In this document: piece by piece, positions 1 through 9,331 of the stretch
How positions within the stretch are numbered: position 1 is the first letter of the stretch
Layout of the letters: every line of letters begins with the position of its first letter
From: Alcanivorax sp. REN37
GTDB lineage: Bacteria; Pseudomonadota; Gammaproteobacteria; Pseudomonadales; Alcanivoracaceae
NCBI RefSeq assembly: GCF_041102775.1
Contig: NZ_JBGCUO010000003.1
Location: forward strand, 53,623-117,622
Direction: 5' to 3'
Length of the DNA stretch: 64,000 nucleotides
Translations under genes and position numbers: made by a program
The notes under the pieces: generated by a model
Databases searched by the model: none
What the model was told of the DNA's origin: nothing
What the model saw: the letters and a program-made list of their open reading frames with translations, nothing else

Positions 1-549
1 CGGGTCACGTTCGTAGAGACCGTCCTGATCGGTGAGGATCACCAGGTGATCCGCCACCACCAGATTCGCCACCAACGCAGCCAGGGTGTCGTTGTCACCG
101 AAGCGGATTTCGTCAGTGACCACGGTGTCGTTCTCATTGATTACCGGCACCACGTCCAGCTCCAGCAAGGTGGTGAGCGTAGAGCGCGCATTGAGGTAAC
201 GCAGCCGGTCGGACAGATCATCGTGGGTCAGCAGCACCTGAGCCGTAATGCGACCGTGACGCTTGAAGCAGCTCTCCCACGCCTGCACTAGCCCCATCTG
301 GCCGACCGCAGCGGCGGCTTGCAGCGCATGCACCGAGGACGGCCGCTGGGTCCAGCCCAGTCGCTGGATACCCTCCGCCACGGCGCCGGAGGACACCACT
401 ACCACCTCGATGCCGCGCTGCTGCAGCAGCACCATCTGATCGACCCAGGCCTGCATCAGCGCCAAGTCGAGTCCTGCTCCGTTGTTGGTCAACAACGCAC
501 TGCCGATCTTGATCACCCAGCGGGTGGGCTTGTGCTGATCGCTCGCCAT
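1..549 (-). CDS. proB: Glutamate 5-kinase, 3' end outside the window
   Basis: First enzyme of proline synthesis: it phosphorylates the gamma-carboxylate of glutamate with ATP in the cytosol. The reading frame runs from an ATG at 547-549 off the left edge, giving 183 N-terminal residues. Visible amino-acid-kinase features are [11 protein letters not shown] near residues 11-21, the [11 protein letters not shown] nucleotide/glutamate-binding segment near 50-60, and [10 protein letters not shown] followed by FGDND near 135-152, all typical of ProB. The C-terminal part, including any PUA domain, lies beyond position 1. It follows obgE with a 14-bp gap on the same strand, so the two are probably cotranscribed, as in many gammaproteobacteria. 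Confidence 0.95.
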   Translation of the reverse strand, partial: MASDQHKPTRWVIKIGSALLTNNGAGLDLALMQAWVDQMVLLQQRGIEVVVVSSGAVAEGIQRLGWTQRPSSVHALQAAAAVGQMGLVQAWESCFKRHGRITAQVLLTHDDLSDRLRYLNARSTLTTLLELDVVPVINENDTVVTDEIRFGDNDTLAALVANLVVADHLVILTDQDGLYERDP

Positions 550-563
550 GATCCGTCTTGTTG

Positions 564-1919
<1,356 letters not shown>

Positions 1920-1935
1920 TCACGGCTGTCTGAAA

Positions 1936-2196
1936 TCAGGCAACCGGCTCGATGGTGACGAACTTGCGGTTAGCCGGACCCTTAACCTCAAACTTCACAC
2001 GACCGGTGACGGTGGCGAAGATGGTGTGGTCACGACCCAGACCGGTGTTAACGCCGGAATGGAAGTGGGTGCCGCGCTGACGCACGATGATCTCACCGGC
2101 TTGCACCAGTTGGCCGCCAAAACGCTTCACGCCAAGGCGCTTACTTTGCGAGTCGCGACCGTTACGGGTACTACCGCCTGCTTTTTTGTGTGCCAT
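1936..2196 (-). CDS. rpmA: 50S ribosomal protein L27
   Basis: The 86-residue protein begins [16 protein letters not shown], the highly conserved L27 N-terminus whose flexible tail reaches toward the peptidyl-transferase centre. The length equals the usual bacterial size. It follows rplU with a 27-bp gap on the same strand, the standard L21-L27 pair, and is followed by a terminator hairpin. Confidence 0.98.
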   Translation of the reverse strand: MAHKKAGGSTRNGRDSQSKRLGVKRFGGQLVQAGEIIVRQRGTHFHSGVNTGLGRDHTIFATVTGRVKFEVKGPANRKFVTIEPVA

Positions 2197-2223
2197 GTTC
2201 CAATACCTCTCGCTGTACCCGGA

Positions 2224-2535
2224 TCAGCCTGCGATCCCGGTGATTTTCACTTCCGTAAACCACTGACGGTGGCCCTGCTGCTTGCGGGAGTGCTTGCGGC
2301 GACGGAATTTGATGATCTTCACCTTGTCGTGGCGACCCTGGGAAACCACTTCAGCGGTTACCTTGGCGCCTGCAACCAGCGGCTGACCAATGGTGACACT
2401 TTCACCGCTGGCAATCAGCAGCACGTCTTCGAAGGTCAGGGTGTCGCCTTCGCCGGCTTCGATTTTCTCGATGCGCAGAACGTCGCCTTCCTCTACCCGG
2501 TACTGCTTGCCACCGGTTTTGATCACTGCGTACAT
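2224..2535 (-). CDS. rplU: 50S ribosomal protein L21
   Basis: 103 residues starting [18 protein letters not shown], the signature L21 N-terminus, with the [19 protein letters not shown] segment that contacts 23S rRNA. It is first in the rplU-rpmA unit. A candidate sigma-70 promoter lies about 120 bp upstream, in the 282-bp divergent intergenic region shared with ispB. Confidence 0.98.
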   Translation of the reverse strand: MYAVIKTGGKQYRVEEGDVLRIEKIEAGEGDTLTFEDVLLIASGESVTIGQPLVAGAKVTAEVVSQGRHDKVKIIKFRRRKHSRKQQGHRQWFTEVKITGIAG

Positions 2536-2654
2536 GGATGTACTCCAGAATGGGTTCCCGGTGGCGGACGATTCAGGTCACTTGGCGGCCACGGCAACTG
2601 ATTTCGAAAAACATTGTATCTGGCCGCCGGACGCACCGGGGGCAAGGGGCGCGA

Positions 2655-2684
2655 ATTCTACGCTGAACAACAGGGTTTCGGCAA
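2655..2684 (-). promoter_or_regulatory. Candidate sigma-70 promoter for rplU-rpmA
   Basis: Read on the minus strand: -35 TTGCCG (2679-2684), an 18-bp spacer and -10 TAGAAT (2655-2660). It points toward rplU. The match is by eye only; the -10 is good and the -35 is moderate. Confidence 0.55.
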
Positions 2685-2720
2685 CCGCCCGCCCCCATCT
2701 ACCAGCCGCCGCCGGTTTTC

Positions 2721-2748
2721 TTGACTCACCGTGCGCCACTGCTAGCAT
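2721..2748 (+). promoter_or_regulatory. Candidate sigma-70 promoter for ispB
   Basis: -35 TTGACT (2721-2726), a 16-bp spacer and -10 TAGCAT (2743-2748), about 70 bp upstream of the ispB start codon. The -35 matches five of six consensus bases. Confidence 0.55.
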
Positions 2749-2817
2749 TGCCCGCTACTTGCGCTGCCTCTGCGGTCGTGGTCGCTCGCGCTGGATTGAC
2801 CCCACAGAGAAGTATCC

Positions 2818-3798
2818 ATGGATTTCAAAGCCATCGCCGCTCCCGTGGCGGACGACTTCACCGCCGTCAACCGGTTCATCACCCATCACTTGGACTCCGA
2901 TGTCCCTCTGATCCGTGAGATCGGTCACTACATCGTGGAAGGCGGCGGCAAGCGGCTGCGACCGTTGATGTGCCTGCTAAGCGCCCGTGCCAACGGATAC
3001 CAGGCCGAGCGTCACATCGACATCGCCGCGGTGATCGAATTCCTGCACACCGCCACCCTGTTGCACGACGATGTGGTGGACGAATCCAACATGCGGCGCG
3101 GGCGGCCCACCGTGAACGCGGTATGGGGCAATGCGGCCAGTGTGCTGGTGGGCGATTTCCTGATCTCCCGTGCGTTCCAGCTGCTGGTGCAGGTCGGCCA
3201 CCCGATCCTGCTGGACATTCTGTCGCTGAGCACCAACGTGATTTCCGAAGGCGAAGTGCTGCAACTGATCAACTGCCGCGATCCGGATACCACCGAAGAG
3301 CGCTACATGCGGGTGATCCATCACAAGACCGCAAAAATGTTCGAGTCGGCCGCCCAAACCGGCGCCGTGCTGGCTGCCCAAGATGCCGAGCAGACCGCCT
3401 GGGCCAAACGTGTGTTCGGCGAATACGGCCGCCACATGGGCATTGCATTCCAGCTGATCGACGACGTGCTTGATTACACCGGCGATGTCGAATCACTCGG
3501 CAAGAACGTCGGCGACGACCTCGCCGAAGGCAAGCCGACGCTGCCACTGATCTACACCATGCGTGAAGGCAGCCCTAGCGAAGCGGCACTGATTCGCGAC
3601 GCCATCCGCACTGGCGGCTTGGAGCAACTGGACGGGATCATCACCACTGTGCAACGCTGTGGCGGGCTGGAATACACCCGTGAACGCGCCCGCGAGCACA
3701 CCCGCGCCGCACTTGATGCACTGGCCGAAGTACCGGACTCTCGCTACCGCCAGGCACTTGAGCAACTCGCCCTCGAGGCGGCAGAACGCGAGTTCTGA
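2818..3798 (+). CDS. ispB: Octaprenyl/polyprenyl diphosphate synthase
   Basis: Trans-polyprenyl synthase that extends farnesyl diphosphate with isopentenyl diphosphate to make the ubiquinone side chain. The 326-residue protein shows GGGKRLRP at 42-49, the first aspartate-rich motif DDVVD at 84-88 (in LLHDDVVDES), and the second DDVLD at 215-219 (in FQLIDDVLDYTGD). These bind Mg2+-diphosphate, and the order and length match IspB. It lies divergently from rplU, a conserved gammaproteobacterial arrangement that supports this assignment over IspA. The chain length of the product cannot be read from the sequence. A 32-bp gap separates it from the next gene. Confidence 0.95.
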   Translation: MDFKAIAAPVADDFTAVNRFITHHLDSDVPLIREIGHYIVEGGGKRLRPLMCLLSARANGYQAERHIDIAAVIEFLHTATLLHDDVVDESNMRRGRPTVNAVWGNAASVLVGDFLISRAFQLLVQVGHPILLDILSLSTNVISEGEVLQLINCRDPDTTEERYMRVIHHKTAKMFESAAQTGAVLAAQDAEQTAWAKRVFGEYGRHMGIAFQLIDDVLDYTGDVESLGKNVGDDLAEGKPTLPLIYTMREGSPSEAALIRDAIRTGGLEQLDGIITTVQRCGGLEYTRERAREHTRAALDALAEVPDSRYRQALEQLALEAAEREF

Positions 3799-3830
3799 TC
3801 CGCCCCGGGCCCCAGGAGAACCGCCACAGC

Positions 3831-4415
3831 ATGATGCGCCGACTTGCCTCCCTGTCCTGCCTTGTCCTGCTGCTGAGTGCCTGCGGCCTGAGTCCGCAGG
3901 TGGTCAATGTGGCGCCGTCGCCCCAGGCAGACAGCGGCACTAATGGCCGCAACGCGCCGGTACGGGTGGAAGTGCACGATGAACGGCCACAGCAACACGT
4001 TGGCAGCCGCGGCGGCGTTTACCCCGACACCAGCCTGATCCGGCCTGCCAATAACGTCGCCAAGGCGCTCTACGATGCGGTAACACGCAGCCTGCAGAGC
4101 ATGGGTTACAACGCCCTCAATCCGGGCGACGCAGCCACAGAGCTGCAACTGCGGCTGACTGAGCTGAGCTACGTGCCGGCCGAAGGCGCGGTGGTCAACA
4201 AGGTGGTCATCACCGCCAAACTGGAAGCCACTGCCCGCCGCGGCAGCGCCGAGCACATCGGTCGCTACCAGAGTTCCGTGACCCACGAAACGCCGCTCAC
4301 TCCCAGCGCCTCGCGCAACGAACAAATGATCAACGACGTGCTTGAGCGCACGCTTAACCGACTGTTGGTAGACCCGAAAATGCGCGCCTTCTTGGCTGGC
4401 AATGACCGCCCCTGA
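3831..4415 (+). CDS. YajG-family lipoprotein
   Basis: A 194-residue secreted lipoprotein. The N-terminus has two Met, Arg-Arg, a short hydrophobic stretch and the lipobox LLSAC with the lipidated Cys near residue 18. The rest is a soluble periplasmic domain with the PVRVEVHDERP stretch and a C-terminal region ending in LLVDPKMRAFL, as in YajG-type putative outer-membrane lipoproteins. Function is unknown in the family. It starts 32 bp after ispB and overlaps the next gene by 14 bp, so it is likely cotranscribed. The family call rests on remembered pattern, not on a search. Confidence 0.7.
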   Translation: MMRRLASLSCLVLLLSACGLSPQVVNVAPSPQADSGTNGRNAPVRVEVHDERPQQHVGSRGGVYPDTSLIRPANNVAKALYDAVTRSLQSMGYNALNPGDAATELQLRLTELSYVPAEGAVVNKVVITAKLEATARRGSAEHIGRYQSSVTHETPLTPSASRNEQMINDVLERTLNRLLVDPKMRAFLAGNDRP

Positions 4416-4713
4416 GACCTGCCCTGACCACCACCTGGTGATCCATTACTGCCGCCAGTGCAACTGGATGCTGCGCGCCAGCTGGATGGCGCAGGAGCTG
4501 CTCCATACTTTCGACGACAGCTTGGCACAAGTCAGCTTGGCACCCGGCACCGGCGGCGTGTTCATCATCACGCTGAACGGCGAGGTGCTGTGGGACCGCC
4601 GCGAAAACGGCGGTTTTCCACAAGCGGCAGAGTTAAAACGGCGGGTACGCGACCGCATCGCACCGAATCGCGCGCTCGGCCACGTGGATGACACGCCTCA
4701 GGCGCAGCGCTGA
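4402..4713 (+). CDS. SelT/SelW/SelH-family (Rdx) thioredoxin-like protein
   Basis: A 103-residue protein with a CxxC redox motif (Cys17 and Cys20 in HYCRQCNW) after the first beta strand, followed by a helix and the GTGGVF...LNGEVLWDRRENGGFP segment seen in bacterial selenoprotein-W-like Rdx proteins, which use Cys where animals use selenocysteine. The role is probably thiol redox chemistry with an unknown partner. The start overlaps the end of the YajG-like gene by 14 bp, implying translational coupling. Its 3' end overlaps the convergent HIT gene by 16 bp. Confidence 0.85.
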   Translation: MTAPETCPDHHLVIHYCRQCNWMLRASWMAQELLHTFDDSLAQVSLAPGTGGVFIITLNGEVLWDRRENGGFPQAAELKRRVRDRIAPNRALGHVDDTPQAQR

Positions 4714-5117
4714 CTGAGGCGCTCGCGCAGTCCGGGCAGCCAGGGCGGCAATTGCCCGGTCGGATAGGGTTGCGGCTCGCCCTGCCCCCACACCGGCCCC
4801 GGCCAGCAGGCGTCATCCTGGCGCCGAGCAATCACATGGATGTGCAGCTGCGGCACCAAGTTGCCCAATGCACCGATATTGATCTTGTCGGCGCCGGTGA
4901 GCCCTTTCAGATAGAGCCCGCAACGGTTGGCCATATCCAGCAACGCGTGCTGGGATTCGATCGGCAATTCATACCATTCCGTGACGCCGTGCTGCTTGGG
5001 CACCACAATCACCCAGGGAAAGCGCTGGTCATCCATCCAACGCAGCCACATGTCCGACGTTTCGCCAATGGCGTGGGTGTCGGCCTCCAGACGGGGATGC
5101 AGAAGCGCTGCTGTCAC
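4698..5117 (-). CDS. HIT-domain protein (histidine triad family)
   Basis: A nucleotide-binding HIT-fold hydrolase/transferase of unknown substrate. I start it at the GTG at 5115-5117 (139 aa) because AAGGAGG lies 7 bases upstream; a longer ATG start at 5156 has no such site. The protein shows FPWVIVVPK (33-41), a typical HIT strand, and the motif QLHIHVI at 90-96. In the classical triad H-x-H-x-H-x-x, the first His is Gln here (Q90) and the other two are H92 and H94. The region NIGALGNLVPQ before it is typical of HIT proteins. It is convergent with the Rdx gene and just downstream of the AraC-type gene. Confidence 0.9.
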   Translation of the reverse strand: MTAALLHPRLEADTHAIGETSDMWLRWMDDQRFPWVIVVPKQHGVTEWYELPIESQHALLDMANRCGLYLKGLTGADKINIGALGNLVPQLHIHVIARRQDDACWPGPVWGQGEPQPYPTGQLPPWLPGLRERLSQRCA

Positions 5118-5167
5118 CCAAGAACCTCCTTGCTGCGGCACCGGCCAAGCCGGCATCTGTGTGAAGC

Positions 5168-6193
5168 TTACCCGACCCGGTAATCCGAGGGGCTGCGGCC
5201 GGTCCAGCGACGGAACGCCCGCGCGAAGTTCGATGCATCGGAATAGCCCAGCATCAGGGCAATATCGTCCACCGTGCTGTCGGTTTGCGTCAGATGCTCC
5301 ACCGCCAATCCCTTGCGCAAGTCATCGAGAATGCGCTGATAGCTGGTGCCCAACTGCTGCAATTTACGCTTCAGCGTACGTGACGACATATGCAGCTCTG
5401 ACGCCACTTCTTCCACGCTCGGAAAGCGGCGCGGATGGGTCAGCACAATGCGCCGCACCCGCCCCAGCACCCCCGGCGGCGCCTTGATGGCCGCCAGTTC
5501 GCGCTCACATTGGGCTGCAGCCATACGTGCCAGACGCGGATCAGCAAACCGCAGACGCTCGCGCAAGCGTGCCGCCGGGAATCGCATCTGGTGATAAGCG
5601 CAGTCGAACAGGCAGGGCACCGGGACTATCGGTCGCAGCTTAGCAAAGTAGTTCGGCTCGGCATAAGCGAATCGCAGCTCGCCATCATCGATGACCAGAT
5701 CCGGCAGCGCCTTGGCAGACATGAAGTGGAAGCTGCTGAACAGGCTCTCCACCACGAACGGGGCGAGATCGTTCAGCGAGATCATCTCATCCAGCTGAAG
5801 CACCGCGGTGTCACCCTCGTACAGCAATTGCAGATCAAGGATGGTGGAACGCGTGCTGAAATACTTCACCGCCAGCTCAATCGCCTCGCCCAACGTCTCG
5901 CTGCTGAGCGCGGCGTAACCGAGGAAGCCATGGGTGGACATGGTCATGGCGGCGCCGAACTCCCAGCCCAGCCACTCATCGCCGGTCAGGTCGATGGCAC
6001 GCCGCACCAAGCTTTCAAACCGTTCCGCCGACACCCGTGCCGTCGGTTCACGCCAAGCCGACGCTGGCAGCCCCATACCGGTCAGCAGATCCGACGACGG
6101 AATACCGCGGCGCTCCAGCACGTCAATCAACAGCGGCACATACTCCGCCGACACCGAATACTCATCGGGATTCATTTTTAGAATAGTCATCAA
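5168..6193 (-). CDS. AraC-family transcriptional regulator with Arabinose_bd-type N-terminal domain
   Basis: A 341-residue DNA-binding regulator. Residues about 20-215 form the ligand-sensing domain found in OruR/ArgR-like AraC members (GDEWLGWEFGAAMTMSTHGFLGYAALSS...). The last 100 residues form the double helix-turn-helix, with FPSVEEVASELHMSSRTLKRKLQQLGTSYQ and the conserved DIALMLGYSDASNFARAFRRWTG...P.DYR end. The start has AGGAAGG about 6 bases upstream. It is transcribed away from the small gene at 6535. The inducer is unknown. The dyad GGGCCA-N4-TGGCCC at 6232-6247 in its upstream region could be an operator. Confidence 0.92.
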   Translation of the reverse strand: MMTILKMNPDEYSVSAEYVPLLIDVLERRGIPSSDLLTGMGLPASAWREPTARVSAERFESLVRRAIDLTGDEWLGWEFGAAMTMSTHGFLGYAALSSETLGEAIELAVKYFSTRSTILDLQLLYEGDTAVLQLDEMISLNDLAPFVVESLFSSFHFMSAKALPDLVIDDGELRFAYAEPNYFAKLRPIVPVPCLFDCAYHQMRFPAARLRERLRFADPRLARMAAAQCERELAAIKAPPGVLGRVRRIVLTHPRRFPSVEEVASELHMSSRTLKRKLQQLGTSYQRILDDLRKGLAVEHLTQTDSTVDDIALMLGYSDASNFARAFRRWTGRSPSDYRVG

Positions 6194-6534
6194 GCGCCTT
6201 CCTCATTCACCCGGGCACTTCACGCAACAGCGGGCCAACCATGGCCCAAAATGACCGAATGCAGCACCTTAGCGTTCTGCTCGATGCGCTGCAAGCCTCC
6301 CCCCGACCCGGGTGGGGTGAAGCACGGCATCACGCATCATCATCAGCGGCACCAGCGCCGTCATTGGCCGCAGAGGACGCACGCTGGGCATGCAGCGCGG
6401 GCGCCAAGATTTGTCACTTTATAGCGGCGGAGGCCGGCAACAGCGGCCCGAAGAAGAAGGGTTGTCTCGGTGAATCAAGGGATTGGAAACTGGCACGGTT
6501 CTGGCTTTGTCTCCTTAAACATGGGAGACCCCAG
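6194..6534. other. Divergent intergenic region without a convincing gene
   Basis: 341 bp between the AraC-type gene and the small gene at 6535. It holds an inverted repeat GGGCCA-N4-TGGCCC (6232-6247) some 40 bp upstream of the regulator start, a possible autoregulatory site. An open frame on the plus strand from 6241 runs into the small gene at 6535, but its upstream part has no recognisable protein character, so I treat it as non-coding. No clear sigma-70 promoter was found. Confidence 0.5.
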
Positions 6535-6720
6535 ATGGCCAAAGTCATCCGAATCGAACAGGCGGCGCCGGAACAGGCTTTGGAGCACCTGCGCCGCCTG
6601 ACCGGGCTGGCGTTCAGCAGCTTCCCGGAATCACTGGTGAATCCAGCGCCACCCACCGCCGCAATCACTGCGGAGCCACAGGCGCCAGCGCCGGTCACCG
6701 CCTGCGTCAGTAAACGCTGA
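6535..6720 (+). CDS. Small hypothetical protein, 61 aa
   Basis: An ATG at 6535 preceded by GGGAGA 6-7 bases upstream opens a 61-codon frame. The protein has a charged, helical N-terminal half (MAKVIRIEQAAPEQALEHLR) and a Pro/Ala-rich C-terminal half that is probably disordered. I do not recognise a family. The frame is open further upstream (to 6241), but the Shine-Dalgarno match and the change in composition favour the short form. Its end overlaps the convergent gene at 6707 by 14 bp. Confidence 0.45.
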   Translation: MAKVIRIEQAAPEQALEHLRRLTGLAFSSFPESLVNPAPPTAAITAEPQAPAPVTACVSKR

Positions 6721-7087
6721 TCAATTTTTCCTGCCGCACCGCCGGTTGCCCGGCCGGCTGCACATAGAGTTCCTCGACGCTGTATTGCAGCGCCGGGTCA
6801 TCCCACACCAGCACCGCCTGCATCGCCGTCGGCCGACCGTGCAACCGCGCCGATACCATGCTCGATAAGAGCACCGTCCCGGCACCACTCACGGTGGCAC
6901 TATCCACCACCAGCTGCTGCACACCCTGCTCGTCGGTATAGCGCAGCAGCAGTCGCACGCTGCCGCGTCCAGCACTGATCCGCACCCATGCGGCCACATT
7001 GTATTGCGCATCCCAGCTGCGCCCACGGGCAGCCTGGCCGGCCCCCCACAGATGCTCCGGTACGCTGGCAATCTGTTTTTCTGTCAT
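6707..7087 (-). CDS. Hypothetical protein with carbohydrate-binding-module-like beta sandwich
   Basis: 126 residues from an ATG at 7085-7087 with GGAGGG 4 bases upstream. An upstream in-frame start at 7225 would add 46 low-complexity residues and is less likely. The segments YNVAAWVRIS, SVRLLLRYTD, VVDSATVSGAGTVLLSS and MQAVLVWDDP...YSVEELYV alternate like the strands of CBM_4_9-type jelly rolls, which begin with a 'vsaWVr' strand and end with a 'fyvDdv' strand. No signal peptide is visible, which is odd for a carbohydrate-binding domain, so this may be a cytoplasmic jelly-roll fold of another kind. Function is unknown. Confidence 0.6.
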   Translation of the reverse strand: MTEKQIASVPEHLWGAGQAARGRSWDAQYNVAAWVRISAGRGSVRLLLRYTDEQGVQQLVVDSATVSGAGTVLLSSMVSARLHGRPTAMQAVLVWDDPALQYSVEELYVQPAGQPAVRQEKLISVY

Positions 7088-7318
7088 GCGTCCCTCCAAT
7101 CCCGATGGGCCAGTGTAGCGGCCTGCCCGGGCGCGCTCTGTGGCCGGCTCGAGGGCCATGGGTTGACCGGCATCACACCGCGGCCGCGCGTTAGTCGGCC
7201 CGCTGTACGATTGTCGAACAGGCAATCCGGTCCAGTCTGCTAACCACCCCTATGCTGCGCGGCGTCATCGGGGAGCTCTCCCCGAATCCCCCGCAACCCT
7301 TGCACAGGTAGGATGATC

Positions 7319-7747
7319 ATGGGTGAGTTGAACGAACAAGCAACCCAACTGGACAGCATCATGGCACGCGCCAAGGACCTCAACCGCAAGCTGGTACTGG
7401 CCGGCCGTGGCGCCGTGGTGAAAGCCGAAGCCGCTGGCACTGATCTGTACGATCGTTACGCCGAACGCGGCGCCGAGCTGGCCGGCGACACCGCCGAGCA
7501 GACCAACAAGACGCTGCTAGCCGGCCGCGGTCTGCTGGACGCCGCCCGCGAACTGGCCGCCAACGCGCCGGCCAAGCGTGCTGCCTTGCTGGAGCGCTTG
7601 GTAGACGCCGGTCGCGAGCAGCGTGGCGAGAAAGCCGACACCGATTCCGACTACGTACTGGCGGCCTTCGGTGCCGTGGCGACGCTGCGCAGCGAAACCC
7701 CGAAACTGTTCGAAACTCTGGTCAGCGCCGGCGAACAGCGCGCCTGA
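7319..7747 (+). CDS. Phasin-like small helical protein
   Basis: 142 residues. I choose the ATG at 7319 because AGGTAGG (7306-7312) is 6 bases upstream; the ATG at 7313 would touch it. The protein is almost entirely helical, Ala-rich and soluble. It contains two similar segments, KLVLAGRGAVVKAEAAGTDL (about 24-43) and KTLLAGRGLLDAARELAANA (about 62-81), suggesting an internal duplication. The LAGxGA...G..L pattern resembles PhaF/PhaI polyhydroxyalkanoate granule-associated proteins, but the similarity is weak and by eye only. It stands alone, ending in a strong terminator at 7768. Confidence 0.55.
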   Translation: MGELNEQATQLDSIMARAKDLNRKLVLAGRGAVVKAEAAGTDLYDRYAERGAELAGDTAEQTNKTLLAGRGLLDAARELAANAPAKRAALLERLVDAGREQRGEKADTDSDYVLAAFGAVATLRSETPKLFETLVSAGEQRA

Positions 7748-7767
7748 TCAACTAGGCGCCAACGCCG

Positions 7768-7805
7768 ACGCCGCCAAGGCCTGCTGGCCTTGGCGGCGTT
7801 TGTTT
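7768..7805 (+). terminator. Strong Rho-independent terminator after the phasin-like gene
   Basis: A perfect 14-bp stem (7768-7781 with 7786-7799) and a 4-nt loop are followed by TTGTTTT. It lies 20 bp after the stop codon of the gene ending at 7747. Confidence 0.9.
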
Positions 7806-7908
7806 TGGCCCTGGTAGGCATTGACAGACCCGCCCTCGATCACCCAGATTCATGGCCTTCCCGACGGGCCCGGCAGCACACGCCGTCACTGAATCCACGG
7901 AGTCGGCA

Positions 7909-9243
7909 GTGGCGAAAGACGACAAAGCTTCGTTCCGCACCACCACCACAGCAGGTCGCCTGTTACGGCTGACTGGCATGACCACATCCATCGCCGGCCG
8001 CGTTGCTTCCCATTCGGTGAAGGGGCTGTTCCAGTCTGATGCCTCGCGCGAACGCGATCGCGAGAAACTGCTGCGCACCATCGGCACCGACATCGCCCAA
8101 ACGCTGGGCGAAATGAAAGGCGCGGTGATGAAGGTCGGCCAGATCGCCTCGCAAATGCAGGACCTCCTGCCACCGGAAGTATCTGAAGCGCTGCAGACAC
8201 TGCAGAAAGCCTCGCCACCGATGCCCTATTCAGTGATTCGCGGCCAAGTGCGCCGTGAATTGGGCGCCGATCCAGACACCCTGTTTGCCAGTTTCAGTCA
8301 TACGCCGTTTGCCGCCGCCTCCATTGGGCAGGTCCATCGCGCCGTCACCCATGACGGCAGCGAGGTGGTGGTGAAGGTGCAGTACCCCGCAGTGAAGGAA
8401 TCGATCCATTCCGACCTGCGCCAACTGCGGCGTCTGTTGCGCCTCGGCGGACTGCTGAAAGTCGATGAACGCACGCTGGACGCAATCTTCGAGGAAATCC
8501 GCCAGCAACTGGAGGAAGAACTCGATTACCGCCAAGAAGCCCGGCACTTGACTGAGTTTCGCGCCTTCCACGCCGACCAGCCGTGGCTGGTGATTCCCAC
8601 CGTGCATGAGGGCCTTAGCAGCGACCGCGTGCTGACGCTCAGCTTCGAGCCTGGCGACGACCTCGACCAGATCCAAAACCACCCGGACTACACACCAGAG
8701 CTGCGCAACCTGCTCGGCACGCGCCTGTTTGAGACCATCGGCCGGCAGATGTTCGAGCTGCGAGCGGTGCACTGCGACCCGCACCCCGGCAACTTTGCCT
8801 TCCGCGCTGACGGCAGTCTGGTGATGTATGACTTCGGCGCCATCAAACGCATCGACGTGGAAGACCTGCTGGCCATGCGGCGGCTGACCGAATGTGCTTA
8901 CCGCGACGACATCGCCGGGCTGGAGGACTGCCTGCGCGGCCTCGGCGTGCGCAAATCCGGCGGCCCCGACATCCCCGATAGTTTCTACCGGCGCTGGATT
9001 AGCGCACTGCTGCCGCCGTTCGACAGCGCCGCGTTCGATTTTGCCGGTTCGATGCTGCATGTGCGGGTGGCAGAGCTGACCCGACAAACGCCCTGGAGCT
9101 ATCTGGAGTCGTTCCAGCCCTCGGCGCGGCTGCTGCTGGTGAATCGGGTGCTCGGCGGCCACTACTGGACCATGGTGCGGCTCGGCGTCGTGGCCGGTTT
9201 CCGCCCCCAAGTGGAGGCGCTGTTTGCGTCACTTGATCGCTAA
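7909..9243 (+). CDS. ABC1/UbiB-family atypical kinase or ATPase
   Basis: A member of the ABC1/ADCK/UbiB family, which supports ubiquinone or other lipid metabolism. From the GTG at 7909 (444 aa; GGAG 6 bases upstream) it shows the family-specific KxGQ motif MKVGQIAS (K75), the Ala-rich loop AAASIGQVHRA, VVVKVQYP, the catalytic loop HCDPHPGNF (H288, D290) and YDFG (D308). An alternative ATG at 7852 would add 19 residues without a ribosome-binding site. It differs from true UbiB in lacking the two C-terminal membrane helices, so it fits the soluble AarF/Coq8-like subgroup. A GC-rich dyad (9246-9253/9265-9272) without a U-run follows the gene. Confidence 0.88.
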   Translation: MAKDDKASFRTTTTAGRLLRLTGMTTSIAGRVASHSVKGLFQSDASRERDREKLLRTIGTDIAQTLGEMKGAVMKVGQIASQMQDLLPPEVSEALQTLQKASPPMPYSVIRGQVRRELGADPDTLFASFSHTPFAAASIGQVHRAVTHDGSEVVVKVQYPAVKESIHSDLRQLRRLLRLGGLLKVDERTLDAIFEEIRQQLEEELDYRQEARHLTEFRAFHADQPWLVIPTVHEGLSSDRVLTLSFEPGDDLDQIQNHPDYTPELRNLLGTRLFETIGRQMFELRAVHCDPHPGNFAFRADGSLVMYDFGAIKRIDVEDLLAMRRLTECAYRDDIAGLEDCLRGLGVRKSGGPDIPDSFYRRWISALLPPFDSAAFDFAGSMLHVRVAELTRQTPWSYLESFQPSARLLLVNRVLGGHYWTMVRLGVVAGFRPQVEALFASLDR

Positions 9244-9331
9244 CCACCGCCGCACCGCCGGTCCGCGGCGGTTGTGTCCGGCCCGGCGCCCGTTACCATG
9301 CACAGGGCCGTGACCGTTTGAGAATCAAGGA

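Noticed and set aside
6241..6534. N-terminal extension of the small gene at 6535
   Set aside because: Composition is not protein-like (mixed Cys/Trp/Pro, no domain), and the ATG at 6535 has the better Shine-Dalgarno sequence.
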